Numbered from the stretch's first letter, positions 9,170 through 17,399 are shown. The stretch is DNA of 64,000 nt from Arthrobacter sp. StoSoilB19 (GCF_019977275.1 NZ_AP024650.1:3286001-3350000), one strand, 5' to 3'. Notes: a model not told the origin generated them from the letters alone. Program-made: numbers and translations.

Positions 9170-9223
9170 TAACTGTGACGTGGATTACCGACCGGAGCCG
9201 TGGACAAAATGCCGGGCAGGGAA
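9156..9223 (+). repeat. Diverged duplicate of the Lrp gene start region (copy A)
   Basis: A 68-base segment aligns without gaps to 9747-9814, about three quarters identical. It begins with the 16-base identity TGGAAGACGATTTGTA and continues through the ATG and first codons of the Lrp gene. See also the truncated reading frame at 9209. Confidence 0.7.
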
Positions 9224-9283
9224 ACTGCACCTGCTTCCATCCGGGCGCGAAAGCCTGGCGGCCAACGGAAAGAAGTGCATTGA
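9209..9283 (+). pseudogene. Relic of the 5' end of an Lrp/AsnC-like gene
   Basis: A frame starting at ATG 9209 encodes MPGRETA, resembling MAGKDVA of the intact regulator at 9800, then loses similarity and stops after 24 codons. The leader in front is also duplicated. It looks like the remnant of a gene duplication or transfer; translation is doubtful. Confidence 0.45.
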
Positions 9284-9391
9284 CCCCTGTCTCCCGAAGG
9301 CCCACACTCGGATGATGCGGGTACGCACCGTCCCGGGACATCCGGGACTGCGGCATTTTCCTAACAGCAGTGACAGGCGGGGGCGTTAGCT

Positions 9392-9619
9392 ATGGAAATA
9401 GCCAAATTGTGGGACAGGCTCGACCCGGACACGCGGCAATGGCTGGTTGATAATCCCGGCTGCAGGATCCTTCCGCGCACCGTCGCGGCGGCCATCACGA
9501 AGAGCCCCGGAGTCGAATTCGAACAGGACCGGCATGGCGAAACCGTGCTCTCCCCCGGCGACTGCGACTTCATCCGCGGCGCAGCGGAGGGGACCGGGAC
9601 CCGCCACGGCGGGTCCTGA
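9392..9619 (+). CDS. Hypothetical small protein, 75 aa
   Basis: ATG at 9392 with a weak G-rich ribosome site. The predicted protein begins MEIAKLWDRLDPDTRQWL and contains SPGDCDFIRG near the end. It is soluble and charged, with a natural-looking amino acid balance. I do not recognise a family. It lies between bkdA and the Lrp gene on the strand of the latter. Confidence 0.5.
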   Translation: MEIAKLWDRLDPDTRQWLVDNPGCRILPRTVAAAITKSPGVEFEQDRHGETVLSPGDCDFIRGAAEGTGTRHGGS

Positions 9620-9746
9620 TCCACACCCCGGACGGCCCGGGAAAGGCCGACCGGCCGAGCATCATTCGTTCCAGCGGCGTTCCTGCTGCCGGTTTTGTAT
9701 TCCCGCGCGCTCCTGCCACGGAGACTCTCCTCAAATCTGCCTACTA

Positions 9747-9814
9747 TGGAAGACGATTTGTATTCGTGAGGTGGAGTACCAACGGGAGCCGAGTGCACAA
9801 TGGCGGGCAAGGAT
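9747..9814 (+). repeat. Duplicate of 9156-9223 (copy B), leader of the Lrp gene
   Basis: This copy contains the intact leader, start codon (9800) and first five codons of the Lrp/AsnC gene. The shared 16-base block TGGAAGACGATTTGTA lies 38-53 bases before the ATG in both copies. Confidence 0.7.
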
Positions 9815-10261
9815 GTGGCGGCCGAGGTTCCGCTGGATGAGATCGACCGGCGCATCATCAGCGAACTCACCCGGGACGGCCGCATGTCCGTCACGCAGGT
9901 GGCGGAAAACGTGCACATTTCCCGGGCGCATGCCTATTCCCGCATTGCCCGGCTGACCGGTGACGGCGTGCTCACCCGGTTCACCGCGCTGGTGGATCCC
10001 ATCAAGGCAGGGTTGAAGTCATCCGCCTACGTGACGCTGAAGCTGAAGCAGGATTCGTGGCGGGAACTCCGCGACCAGTTGGGCGCCATCCCGGAGGTGC
10101 ACCACATCGCGCTGGTGGGCGGCGACTTCGACGTGATCCTGCTGGTCCGGGCCGTGGACAACATCGACCTGCGCCGCGTCATCTTCGACCAGCTGCAGAC
10201 CATGCCCGGCGTGCTGGACACGCAGACGTTCCTGGTGTTCGAGGACGTGGATACGCGGTAA
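9800..10261 (+). CDS. Lrp/AsnC-family transcriptional regulator, likely of the bkd operon
   Basis: 153 residues. The N-terminal winged helix-turn-helix (LDEIDRRIISELTRDGRMSV, then VAENVHISRAHAYSRI) is followed by the RAM/Lrp ligand-binding domain (VHHIALVGGDFDVILLV). The family forms dimers or octamers that sense amino acids. Divergent placement next to a branched-chain keto-acid dehydrogenase operon matches the BkdR type seen in other bacteria. No other target is visible. Confidence 0.9.
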   Translation: MAGKDVAAEVPLDEIDRRIISELTRDGRMSVTQVAENVHISRAHAYSRIARLTGDGVLTRFTALVDPIKAGLKSSAYVTLKLKQDSWRELRDQLGAIPEVHHIALVGGDFDVILLVRAVDNIDLRRVIFDQLQTMPGVLDTQTFLVFEDVDTR

Positions 10262-10464
10262 GCCGGCCTTCCTCGCTGCCGCGCACCGGAATCAAGCGGT
10301 CAATATTGAGCCGACCTTGATGAATTCTTGACCGGATCCGGGGACGTCCTTGAGGCGTTCCCTCCAAAGTGATGCGTGAAGGACGGGAGCGCATCGCTGA
10401 TGCACCTGGGTACTGGGTCCCAGTCAACCCGCGCCTGCGTCGGATAACACCGACGGTCTCAGAA

Positions 10465-10497
10465 GCCTGGCGGCGCTAAGCAAGGGCGCCGCCAGGC
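10465..10497. terminator. Perfect 12-bp hairpin downstream of the Lrp gene
   Basis: GCCTGGCGGCGC pairs perfectly with GCGCCGCCAGGC around a nine-base loop. It is about 200 bases past the regulator stop and lacks a T tract. It is probably a terminator that could serve both directions. Confidence 0.55.
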
Positions 10498-10648
10498 ATC
10501 CAACTTAACGTTCCACACAAGACCAGGGGCCTGCGGCGGAGGCACGGATCAGCGTCGATCCGAAAAAGCCGCCGGCCCCCGCACCCCAAGCGGGAAGTAC
10601 GACGGCGGGACGCGGCCGCCGTCGTACGCTCGCGTCCCTGCGTTGATT

Positions 10649-10740
10649 GACGCGCATATTCGCCCACGACGCGCACATTCCCTTTCGCCGCCCACATTCG
10701 AGCCGCGCCACGGAATATGCGCGTCGAAAATCACGAAGCG
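10649..10740. repeat. Intergenic inverted-repeat element with GCGCGTCGAA motifs (copy 1)
   Basis: GACGCGCATATTC (10649-10661) and its exact inverse GAATATGCGCGTC (10713-10725) flank 51 bases. The right arm runs on as GCGCGTCGAAAAT and is followed by another GCGCGTCGAA. The same words occur at 39627-39729. Confidence 0.6.
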
Positions 10741-10749
10741 CGTCGAAGT

Positions 10750-10845
10750 TCACTTCCTGCGGCGCACCACCAGCACGATGTACAGGGCAACAGCCACCGC
10801 CACCAACGCGCCGATGCTGACTCCTGCGCTGGGACCGTCAAGCAT
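10750..10845 (-). CDS. 31-aa single-span membrane peptide
   Basis: ATG at 10845 is preceded by GAGAGGAG at ideal spacing, the best reason to accept it. The peptide has a short N-terminus, a hydrophobic helix (VSIGALVAVAVALYIVLVV) and a basic end RRRK, so the N-terminus is probably outside. It has no known family and is divergent from the surface-protein operon at 11154. Confidence 0.6.
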   Translation of the reverse strand: MLDGPSAGVSIGALVAVAVALYIVLVVRRRK

Positions 10846-11153
10846 GCCGGAACTCCTCTCCAGCGAGACATCGTTACTGACGCCAACAGCATACGTCCGT
10901 CCGTCGTCGTCGCCCCGCCGGCTGCGGACAGCGGACTGGGGGCATTGGCACCCGCTTTGACTTTGGCCACCCGAGTAGGGGCGCACGAATCCCAGTAGTG
11001 GAATTCACACTCCCCTGAAAATTCGAGTACCGGTACGTGTTGTTGGGCAGAGCGCCAGCCGAAAACATTGGGTCATCGATCCACCGAAAGGCACCAGGAT
11101 GGGGCCGCTCATGGGGGAACGGGTTCTCAATCACATTCACAAGGAGTCTTTCC
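10846..11153. other. Divergent upstream region of the surface-protein operon
   Basis: 308 bases without a gene. It should contain promoters for the 31-aa peptide and for the operon at 11154. I could not identify a clear -10/-35 pair. The near-palindrome GTACCGGTAC occurs at 11026-11035. Confidence 0.4.
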
Positions 11154-11609
11154 ATGCGCCCAATGACCAAGAAGAACAAGATCGCCGCTGTTGCACTTTC
11201 CGCCACGCTGCTGGCAGCCGGTGGCGGCGCCGCCTACGCCTACTGGAGCACCACGGGCTCCGGCACCGGCTCTGCAGCGGCGGCAGCCGGCACGCAGGCC
11301 GTCACCATCAACGTGACGGTGGATCCGGGTGTGGCGCCCGGTACGCCGCAGACCATCACCTACACGGCCGCAAACCCGAACGCGAGCAACACCCAGGTGA
11401 CGCTTGCCACGCCGGTAGTTACTACAAGCGTCGACGGCTGCCTGCCAGCTTGGTTCTCGGCCACGGCTCCCGCCGGCGCCACTAACGTACCGGCCAAGGC
11501 CACGGCCACGCCTCTGGGCACCGGAACCCTCACCCTCAACGACAGCGCGACGGTCGACCAGAGTGCCTGCAAGGGCGCCACGATCACTGTGACCGTCGGC
11601 AGCAACTAA
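11154..11609 (+). CDS. Secreted surface protein with SipW-cognate-like signal, 151 aa
   Basis: ATG 11154 is chosen because AAGGAG lies seven bases upstream. The N-terminus KKNKIAAVALSATLLAAGGG ends in AYAYW followed by S-T-T-G-S-G-T-G, the pattern of substrates of SipW-type signal peptidases (as in TasA/CalY). The mature part is a small beta-sandwich-like domain with two cysteines in the pattern DGCLPAWF...QSACKGA. The 12826 protein shares this layout, so the two are distant paralogues in one operon. No signal peptidase gene is in the window. Confidence 0.8.
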   Translation: MRPMTKKNKIAAVALSATLLAAGGGAAYAYWSTTGSGTGSAAAAAGTQAVTINVTVDPGVAPGTPQTITYTAANPNASNTQVTLATPVVTTSVDGCLPAWFSATAPAGATNVPAKATATPLGTGTLTLNDSATVDQSACKGATITVTVGSN

Positions 11610-11621
11610 CAAACGAGCGGG

Positions 11622-11650
11622 CCGGGGACGGGTGAAAACCCCGTCCCCGG
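11622..11650 (+). terminator. Intra-operon hairpin (attenuator or processing site)
   Basis: CCGGGGACGGG and CCCGTCCCCGG form a perfect 11-bp stem with a seven-base loop, 13 bases after the first gene's stop and 38 bases before the next start. Its place suggests partial termination, so that the first gene is expressed most. Confidence 0.7.
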
Positions 11651-11687
11651 TTCGTCGTCAACCGCACCAAAGTGGAAGGGGCACGGG

Positions 11688-12824
11688 GTGCACAACAAAG
11701 ACGGGCAACCGCGGCATCGCCTGCGGCAGGCCATCAAGGTGGCGCTGATCGGGCTTGCGGTGATGCTGGCCAGCGCGGGGGCGCTGTTCGCCGCAACGCA
11801 AAGCACCAAAGCGGGCATCACGGTCCAGGTCTCGCCCGCCAGCCAGTCGGTCCAGCAGGGGCAGTCCGCGGCCTACACGGTGACGGTGACGTCCACCGGG
11901 GGCTTCAGCGGTACGGTCAACCTGACCACCGCGGGACTGCCGGCCGGAGCAACAGGTGCCTTCACGCCGTCGTCCGTCCCCCTCAGCTCGGGCACCACGT
12001 CAACTTCCACCCTGAACGTCAGCACGGCAGCCACCACCCCGGCGGGCACCAGCTCGTTGACCATCACCGGCACCAGCGGCAAGGTCTCCGGCAGCGTCAC
12101 CGCCGGCCTCACCGTCAACTACAAGATCTCCTCCGGCCTGACAGTCGCCGCCTCCCCTGATTCGCTCACCGTCCCGCCCGGTTCCACCGCGGTGTACACC
12201 CTGCAGATCACCCGGAACAACCTGTCCGGGCCGGTCACCTTCAGCGTCCTGGGCGGACTGCCCTCCGGCGCCGCCGCAACGTTCTCGCCCAATCCGGTGA
12301 CCGGCACCTCCACCACCCTGCAGGTGGCAACAACGGCCGCTTCACCGAACGGCAGCTACAGCCTCTACCTCATGGGCACGGGCAAGGATGCCGCCGGGAA
12401 GGCCCAGTACGCCTACGCCAACGTGCAACTGGTCCTGGACTCCACCATCAAGCAGTTCGTCCTCTCCGGAAACGTCCCCGGCACCCTGTCCCCCGGCACG
12501 TCGGCCGGCCTGGACCTGCAAATCAGCAACCCCAACAACAAGGCGCTCTCGCTGACCAACATGTCCGTGGCGGTGGCAGGCGTCACCCGCAGCACGGACG
12601 CCGTGGCCAGGAACCTTCCCTGCACCGCAGCGGACTTCGTGGTCACGCAGTACAGCGGCCCCTACCCGGTCTCCGTTCCGGCGGGCAGCAGCTCCCTTTC
12701 CGGGCTCCGTTTGGCACCGTCGGTGTGGCCCAGGGTGGGAATGCTGGACACCTCCGCCAACCAGGACGGCTGCAAGGGTGCCTCGCTCCAGCTCACCTAC
12801 TCAGGATCAGGACAGGGGAACTGA
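11688..12824 (+). CDS. Secreted Ig-like repeat protein, 378 aa
   Basis: GTG 11688 with GGAAGGGG upstream. A basic N-terminus and hydrophobic segment (VALIGLAVMLASAGALFAA) form a Sec signal or anchor; the AYAYW motif of its neighbours is absent. Two beta-sandwich repeats follow (about residues 45-135 and 150-240), each with the pattern V-P-x-G-x-x-A-x-Y-T-L then L-P-x-G-A. A third domain contains a cysteine pair. No sortase motif is seen. It is probably a structural cell-surface or matrix component made with the other three operon members. Confidence 0.8.
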   Translation: MHNKDGQPRHRLRQAIKVALIGLAVMLASAGALFAATQSTKAGITVQVSPASQSVQQGQSAAYTVTVTSTGGFSGTVNLTTAGLPAGATGAFTPSSVPLSSGTTSTSTLNVSTAATTPAGTSSLTITGTSGKVSGSVTAGLTVNYKISSGLTVAASPDSLTVPPGSTAVYTLQITRNNLSGPVTFSVLGGLPSGAAATFSPNPVTGTSTTLQVATTAASPNGSYSLYLMGTGKDAAGKAQYAYANVQLVLDSTIKQFVLSGNVPGTLSPGTSAGLDLQISNPNNKALSLTNMSVAVAGVTRSTDAVARNLPCTAADFVVTQYSGPYPVSVPAGSSSLSGLRLAPSVWPRVGMLDTSANQDGCKGASLQLTYSGSGQGN

Positions 12825-12825
12825 G

Positions 12826-13323
12826 ATGACCGCCAACCCAACCACCCGCCGTCGTGCAGTCAGGGCAGCGGCCCTCGCCGGACTCCTGGCCGCTGCCGGC
12901 GCCGGAACCGCCTACGCGTACTGGGGCACCGCGGGCACCGGCACCGGTTCCGCAGCCGCGGCCACCATGCAGGCCGTCACCGTGGACGCGCTCGTCGCCG
13001 GGGACAACCCAAAGTCGACGCTTGTTCCCGGCGGTACTGCCGACGTCGTCCTCCGCCTCACCAACCCCAACCCCTACGCCGTGCAGGTCTACAGCGTCAC
13101 GGCCAACGGGGCCGCCACCGCGGACGCGGCACACCCCGGCTGCACCACCACCGGAGTCAGCTTCGTGGGGAGCGCGGCGCCACTGTCCCCGGCCACCTTC
13201 GTTCCGGCCAACTCGTCCACCCTGCTCACCCTTCCAGGATCGGCCGCCATGGATACCACCTCTCTCGCAGCCTGCCAGGGCGCCACCTTCCACCTTCCCG
13301 TCACGGCGGAGGTGCGCAAATGA
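12826..13323 (+). CDS. Secreted surface protein with SipW-cognate-like signal, 165 aa
   Basis: ATG 12826, one base after the preceding stop. The signal TRRRAVRAAALAGLLAAAG leads to AYAYWGTAGTGTGS, nearly identical in plan to the 11154 protein. The mature region has the same paired cysteines (HPGCTTTG; AACQGATF). The stop overlaps the next ATG as ATGA. Cell-surface or fibre-subunit role inferred. Confidence 0.8.
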   Translation: MTANPTTRRRAVRAAALAGLLAAAGAGTAYAYWGTAGTGTGSAAAATMQAVTVDALVAGDNPKSTLVPGGTADVVLRLTNPNPYAVQVYSVTANGAATADAAHPGCTTTGVSFVGSAAPLSPATFVPANSSTLLTLPGSAAMDTTSLAACQGATFHLPVTAEVRK

Positions 13324-15455
13324 GCCTCGCCATCCGTGCTTTATTCGGCCGCCCGTCCCGCCGGGTGCCCTGGATCATCACCGCGCTCCTGCTCCTGCTG
13401 GGCACGGGTACCGCTGCCTATGCCTTCTGGGCCTCGACCACCAGCAGCAACAACGCGGCCGCCGCTGCCGACGCGCTGTCCGCCGGGTCCAAGCCCGCCG
13501 TCACCGCCAACGGTGCCTCGCTCAGCGTCAGCTGGGCAGCCGGCACCACGGTCAACGGCCGGGCGGCCACCGGGTACACCGTCACCAGGTACGCGGCGGC
13601 CACCGGTGGCACCGGAACACCGGCAACAGGTGGTTGCGCGGGGACCGTCACCACGCTCACCTGCACCGAACAGAATGTCCCGGGCGGCATCTGGTACTAC
13701 ACGGTCACCCCCACCATCGCGCTGTGGACGGGTTCGGAAAGCCCGCGCAGCACCGGCGTCAGCAGTGACTCCACCGCCCCGGTGGCCTCGGTGTCCGGCA
13801 TTTCGCCCACCCCCAACGCCGCCGGCTGGAACAGCACCAGCCCGGTCACCGTGACCATCACCGCCGACGACGGGACGGCTGGATCCGGCGTCGCCTCCAT
13901 TACCTACGCGGTCGACGGCGGCGCCAAGCAGACTGTGGGCGGCAGCGTCACCAGCATCCCGGTGAGCGGCGACGGAACGCACACGGTCTCCTACTTCGCC
14001 ACCGACAACGCCGGCAATGCCGGCACGGCGCAGAGCCAGACGGTGCGGATCGACACCCAGGCGCCTGCCGCACCGGGGCTCAGCGTGCCCGCCTTTGTGA
14101 ACTCCGCCAACGTTGCCGCCGTACCCGTCACCGGGACGGCGGAGGCAGGGGCCAAGATCACCCTTACTGCCAGCGACACCGGTTCCGGCGCCCCACATTC
14201 GGTGACGGTTACGGCTACCGCATCGGGAACCGGAAGCTGGTCCGCCTCCTTGGATTTGAGCACCTTCAAGCAGGGAACGATCAACTACAGCGCCACGGCC
14301 GCGGACGCCGCCGGGAACACGGGAGCGGCAACTGCGGCTTCGAACACCAAGGACACCATCGCTCCGGCACCAGCGCAGGGCGTGGGCGTGCCTATATACG
14401 TCAACAGCTCCACCGTTTCCTCCGTGCGGGTCTCCGGAAGCGCCGAAGCCGGGACCACTGTGACGGTTGCGGCCACGGACACCACTACTGCCCCTCCGGT
14501 CACTGGCACGGCCACTGACGCCGGAACGGGTTGGTCACTGAACCTGAACCTCACGCCGCTCAAGGATGGAACAGTCACCTACGCCGTCACAGTCAAGGAC
14601 GCCGCAGGCAACAGCAGTTCGGCCGTTACACCGAGCCCCACCAGTTTGAAGGACACTGTGGCACCGAAGCTGACCATTGACACCCCGGCGTACATCTACT
14701 CGGGCAACGTGGGCGGCTATAAGGTCAGCGGCACCAATGATCCTGGCCTGACCGTCAACCTGAGCGTCAGCGATTCGACCACCAGCGTCCCGGCAACGGC
14801 ATCAGGGACGCCATGGACAACCGGCGGCCTCAATCTGGCGGGCCTCAAGGAGACGTCCACGGTTGTACCGGTGGTCACGGTCACTATCACTGCCACCACA
14901 AGCGATGCGGCAGGAAACAGCAGTACGGTCACGGCCACAGCGGTCAAGGACACCCAAGGGCCCACAGTTACCTCAGTCAAGCTGCTCAACGGCGGCTCGA
15001 CCAATACCCGCCAGGCCTCAGCGGACGCTGGCGACACCATTACCCTCAAATTCTCGGAAAAGTTGGACCTGGCCAAGGTGTGCACCAACTGGACCGGCTC
15101 CCAATTGTCGGGCACTGCAACGATCACTGATAATGCGGGCAATGACACACTGGGTGTCACGATCCCCGGTTGCTCCGTCGGCACGGTATCCCTCGGCGGG
15201 GACTACCTCAACGGCGCCGCGGCCACCTTTGGAGCCCAGGGAACAGGCTCAACCCTCAACTGGGATGCCGCCAACAACGCCATGGTTATCAAACTCGGCA
15301 ATGCGCCTAACGGCAGCGCAGGCGCGGGCACACTCAACGCGGGTGTCCCTGCGGGCCTGCCGGCGTACGCCCCACCACAGAGCCTGACCGACGTGGCGGG
15401 GAACCTGATCGGTACTGTCTCGTTCAGAGACACCCTCTCCTCAGGACTGGGATAG
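13320..15455 (+). CDS. Large secreted Ig-like adhesin/surface protein, 711 aa
   Basis: The N-terminal segment VPWIITALLLLLGTGTAAYAFW gives a signal with the AYAFW variant. A fibronectin-III-like domain (about 55-150) is followed by an OmpL47-like domain (about 157-255). Three bacterial Ig-like repeats begin near 262, 359 and 457, each with P-x-[FY]-x-x-S-x-x-V and G-x-x-x-x-G. A distinct C-terminal domain starts near 555. There is no LPXTG motif or C-terminal membrane anchor, so attachment, if any, is through other operon products. Confidence 0.82.
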   Translation: MSLAIRALFGRPSRRVPWIITALLLLLGTGTAAYAFWASTTSSNNAAAAADALSAGSKPAVTANGASLSVSWAAGTTVNGRAATGYTVTRYAAATGGTGTPATGGCAGTVTTLTCTEQNVPGGIWYYTVTPTIALWTGSESPRSTGVSSDSTAPVASVSGISPTPNAAGWNSTSPVTVTITADDGTAGSGVASITYAVDGGAKQTVGGSVTSIPVSGDGTHTVSYFATDNAGNAGTAQSQTVRIDTQAPAAPGLSVPAFVNSANVAAVPVTGTAEAGAKITLTASDTGSGAPHSVTVTATASGTGSWSASLDLSTFKQGTINYSATAADAAGNTGAATAASNTKDTIAPAPAQGVGVPIYVNSSTVSSVRVSGSAEAGTTVTVAATDTTTAPPVTGTATDAGTGWSLNLNLTPLKDGTVTYAVTVKDAAGNSSSAVTPSPTSLKDTVAPKLTIDTPAYIYSGNVGGYKVSGTNDPGLTVNLSVSDSTTSVPATASGTPWTTGGLNLAGLKETSTVVPVVTVTITATTSDAAGNSSTVTATAVKDTQGPTVTSVKLLNGGSTNTRQASADAGDTITLKFSEKLDLAKVCTNWTGSQLSGTATITDNAGNDTLGVTIPGCSVGTVSLGGDYLNGAAATFGAQGTGSTLNWDAANNAMVIKLGNAPNGSAGAGTLNAGVPAGLPAYAPPQSLTDVAGNLIGTVSFRDTLSSGLG

Positions 15456-15465
15456 GTGACGCGTT

Positions 15466-15501
15466 ACCGGCTCCCCACCGACTATTCGGCGGGGAGCCGG
15501 T
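15466..15501 (+). terminator. Terminator of the surface-protein operon
   Basis: ACCGGCTCCCC pairs perfectly with GGGGAGCCGGT; the loop can extend the stem by three more pairs. It starts ten bases after the stop of the 711-aa protein. Confidence 0.8.
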
Positions 15502-15630
15502 GCGTGTCCGGCCGGGGTGTGGTTCACGCTCCTTACGACACACCCCACATACACTTTGGCTAGCGGATCCAGCAAAGGGGCGCGTGATCAAGCACCCCCG
15601 GACCGCCCAAGGGAACAGGAACCCAACGTA

Positions 15631-16257
15631 ATGACGGACTTTGATGCCTTGATCGACGCCGAACGGAACCGCCTCATCGGCGCCCTGGAAAGGCTCGACG
15701 ACGAACGCTGGAACTCACCGAGCCTGTGCGGTGGCTGGCGGGTGAGGGACGTCGTCGTCCATCTCCTGATGCCCTACCAAATGTCCCTACCGCGGTTCTT
15801 CATCAATATGGCCGCAGCCGGGTTCGCGTTCGACAGGATGGCGGACCGCTGGGCCACCCGGGACACCCGCCCGAAGGATGAACTGCTGTCAGCCCTTCGG
15901 CGCACGAAGGCGGAGCGTTTCGGGGTTCCAGGCGCCGGCCCTGAAGCACCGCTGAGCCACCTTGTCATACATGCGGAGGACATCTACAGGCCCCTGAAGA
16001 TCGACCATGTGATAGAGCCGGAGAGTGCCAACATCGTCCTGGACCAGCTCACCACGCCCCAGGCCCAGCGTTCACTGAAACCGGGCCTGATCGATGGGCT
16101 TGCCTTCTCCACCCAGGACACGGGCTGGAGGCACGGCACCGGCGCCCAGGTGCTGGGCAGCGCGTCGGCCCTGATCTCCACCCTTGCGGGGCGGCAGGGA
16201 TCCGCAGCCGAGCTGACCGGCGAAGGAGCCATTCTGCTTCAGGGCAGGGGCCGCTGA
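15631..16257 (+). CDS. DinB/MDMPI-family mycothiol-dependent enzyme-like protein
   Basis: 208 residues from ATG 15631. The N-terminus contains the four-helix-bundle signature of maleylpyruvate-isomerase-type proteins: W-N-S-P-S-L-C-G-G-W-R-V-R-D-V-V-V-H-L, with the metal-ligand His in VVVHLL and another in SHLVIHAEDI. Such proteins bind a divalent metal and often use mycothiol. The true substrate is unknown. It overlaps the 3' end of the convergent ArsR gene by 19 bases. Confidence 0.82.
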   Translation: MTDFDALIDAERNRLIGALERLDDERWNSPSLCGGWRVRDVVVHLLMPYQMSLPRFFINMAAAGFAFDRMADRWATRDTRPKDELLSALRRTKAERFGVPGAGPEAPLSHLVIHAEDIYRPLKIDHVIEPESANIVLDQLTTPQAQRSLKPGLIDGLAFSTQDTGWRHGTGAQVLGSASALISTLAGRQGSAAELTGEGAILLQGRGR

Positions 16258-16601
16258 CTTTCCCGATCCCGGCTGCTTCGTTGAATGGCTTCGGCCATGC
16301 TCTTGATTCTCTGGAGCCGGGCATCCCATGCAGCGCTGACCGACGACAACTGGGCAACGGCGCGGGAAAGCTCTGCCTGGTTCACCTCATAAACGCGTTG
16401 CCGGCCTGCGGGCCTGACATAGACCATCCCCGCACGGTGCAGTACCTCCAGGTGCTTCGCCACCGCCTGCCTGGTCACGGGCAGCCGGGTGCTCAGGCCC
16501 GTGGCCGTGCCGCCGCCTTCGGACAGGATCAGGTCGAGCATCTTCCGCCGGGTGGGATCACCCACCGCGGACCAGAGATCGTCGTCGATAGCGATGGTCA
16601 T
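16239..16601 (-). CDS. ArsR-family transcriptional repressor
   Basis: 120 residues with a winged helix-turn-helix (DPTRRKMLDLIL; LPVTRQAVAKHLEVLHRAG; RPAGRQRVYEV). It lacks the cysteine/histidine metal-sensing sites of ArsR/SmtB, so it belongs to the non-metal group usually paired with SRPBCC proteins. It starts at ATG 16601 inside the stop of the SRPBCC gene (four-base overlap). The two palindromes at 17071 and 17114 are probable autoregulatory operators. Confidence 0.9.
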   Translation of the reverse strand: MTIAIDDDLWSAVGDPTRRKMLDLILSEGGGTATGLSTRLPVTRQAVAKHLEVLHRAGMVYVRPAGRQRVYEVNQAELSRAVAQLSSVSAAWDARLQRIKSMAEAIQRSSRDRESQRPLP

Positions 16602-17056
16602 TGCGCAGCGACCAGCCGGCCGATGTAGGCCACAAGCCGTGGCAGGAAGTAGTCCCAGCCCCGGACGTGGTCATTGTAGTTAAGCTCGACGTCAGCTTGC
16701 TCCCATCCCTTGTCCTGGAACCCTGCCTCCGTAAAGCGCAGCAGTGTCCCCGAGCCCTGCGGAATCAGCTCAAAAGTCACCAGGAGGGAGTTTTCCGGCG
16801 ATGCCGCGGCTTCGTCGTAAACCCACCTGAAGGAGAAGCGCCGCGACGGCTCGACCTCCACAACCGTCAGCTTCACCACTTTTGCATCTGCCGCCGTCCG
16901 GTCGCCGAAGACTATGTCCCCGCTTGAACCCGCGGTGGGGTCAAAGGCGGCCTCATCGGGCCACCATTGGCGCAGGTGTTCGGGGGTGCTGATGACCTCG
17001 AAAACAATCTCCGGCGCCGCTTCAATGTGGATTTCCCGCTCAATGCTGTTGTGCAT
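16598..17056 (-). CDS. SRPBCC/AHSA1-domain protein
   Basis: 152 residues from ATG 17056 (GAAAGGAAC upstream). It has the START-like helix-grip fold pattern of the AHSA1 family: IEREIHIEAAPEIVFEVI at the start, HLRQWWPDE near residue 35, and a C-terminal helix GWDYFLPRLVAYI. These proteins bind small hydrophobic ligands. Being first in an operon with ArsR suggests it provides or disposes of the signal ligand. Confidence 0.9.
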   Translation of the reverse strand: MHNSIEREIHIEAAPEIVFEVISTPEHLRQWWPDEAAFDPTAGSSGDIVFGDRTAADAKVVKLTVVEVEPSRRFSFRWVYDEAAASPENSLLVTFELIPQGSGTLLRFTEAGFQDKGWEQADVELNYNDHVRGWDYFLPRLVAYIGRLVAAQ

Positions 17057-17070
17057 GTCCAGTTCCTTTC

Positions 17071-17085
17071 GCAACCATTGGTTGC
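17071..17085. promoter_or_regulatory. ArsR operator 1, GCAACC-N3-GGTTGC
   Basis: GCAACCATTGGTTGC is palindromic except for its centre and lies 15 bases before the SRPBCC start codon, where binding would block transcription or initiation. Confidence 0.75.
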
Positions 17086-17113
17086 TAAGAGCCTAAACGA
17101 CGCAGCACCCGAA

Positions 17114-17132
17114 GCGCAACCATCGGTTGCGC
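17114..17132. promoter_or_regulatory. ArsR operator 2, GCGCAACC-N3-GGTTGCGC
   Basis: A longer version of the same palindrome, with centres 45 bases apart. The pair brackets the expected promoter, a usual arrangement for dimeric winged-helix repressors. Confidence 0.75.
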
Positions 17133-17186
17133 AGGCGTCTTCGCCAACCCGGAGCGGCAGAGATGACGACGGCTGAGATCGCCTGC

Positions 17187-17399
17187 CTACTTCTGCTCGG
17201 GTATCCAGAACGGGGCATTCACCCCCGCTCCTGTGAGGTTGTCGCAGCGGACCAGCTGGGTGCCGATGCGCTCCAGCGGGCAATCCACGTAGGTGTTAAG
17301 GACTTCCTCGTCATAGCCCGCGGTGGCCGGGGCTGGCCCTGCGGAGAGGAAGAGTGCCGGAAAAACGGCAGCGATGACCGGGACAGTGCGCTTGTGCAA
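17187..17399 (-). CDS. Small secreted protein, 70 aa
   Basis: TTG start at 17399 with GGAG seven bases upstream; longer frames lack signal features. Residues 1-24 form a Sec signal (HKRTVPVIAAVFPALFLSAG then ATA). The mature part is about 45 residues with two cysteines (YVDCPLERIGTQLVRCDNLTG) likely to form a disulfide. Family unknown. An imperfect TTGCG-type palindrome lies about 370 bases upstream. Confidence 0.6.
   Translation of the reverse strand: MHKRTVPVIAAVFPALFLSAGPAPATAGYDEEVLNTYVDCPLERIGTQLVRCDNLTGAGVNAPFWIPEQK

Larger units (their letters stand above)
10262..10749. other. Non-coding region of 488 bases
   Basis: No convincing gene. It holds a strong hairpin at 10465-10497 and an inverted-repeat element at 10649-10725 of a family also seen near 39.6 kb. 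Both are listed separately. Confidence 0.6.

Noticed and set aside
10649..10740. CRISPR-like repeats
   Set aside because: Repeat words are short, mixed in orientation and irregularly spaced, with no cas genes.
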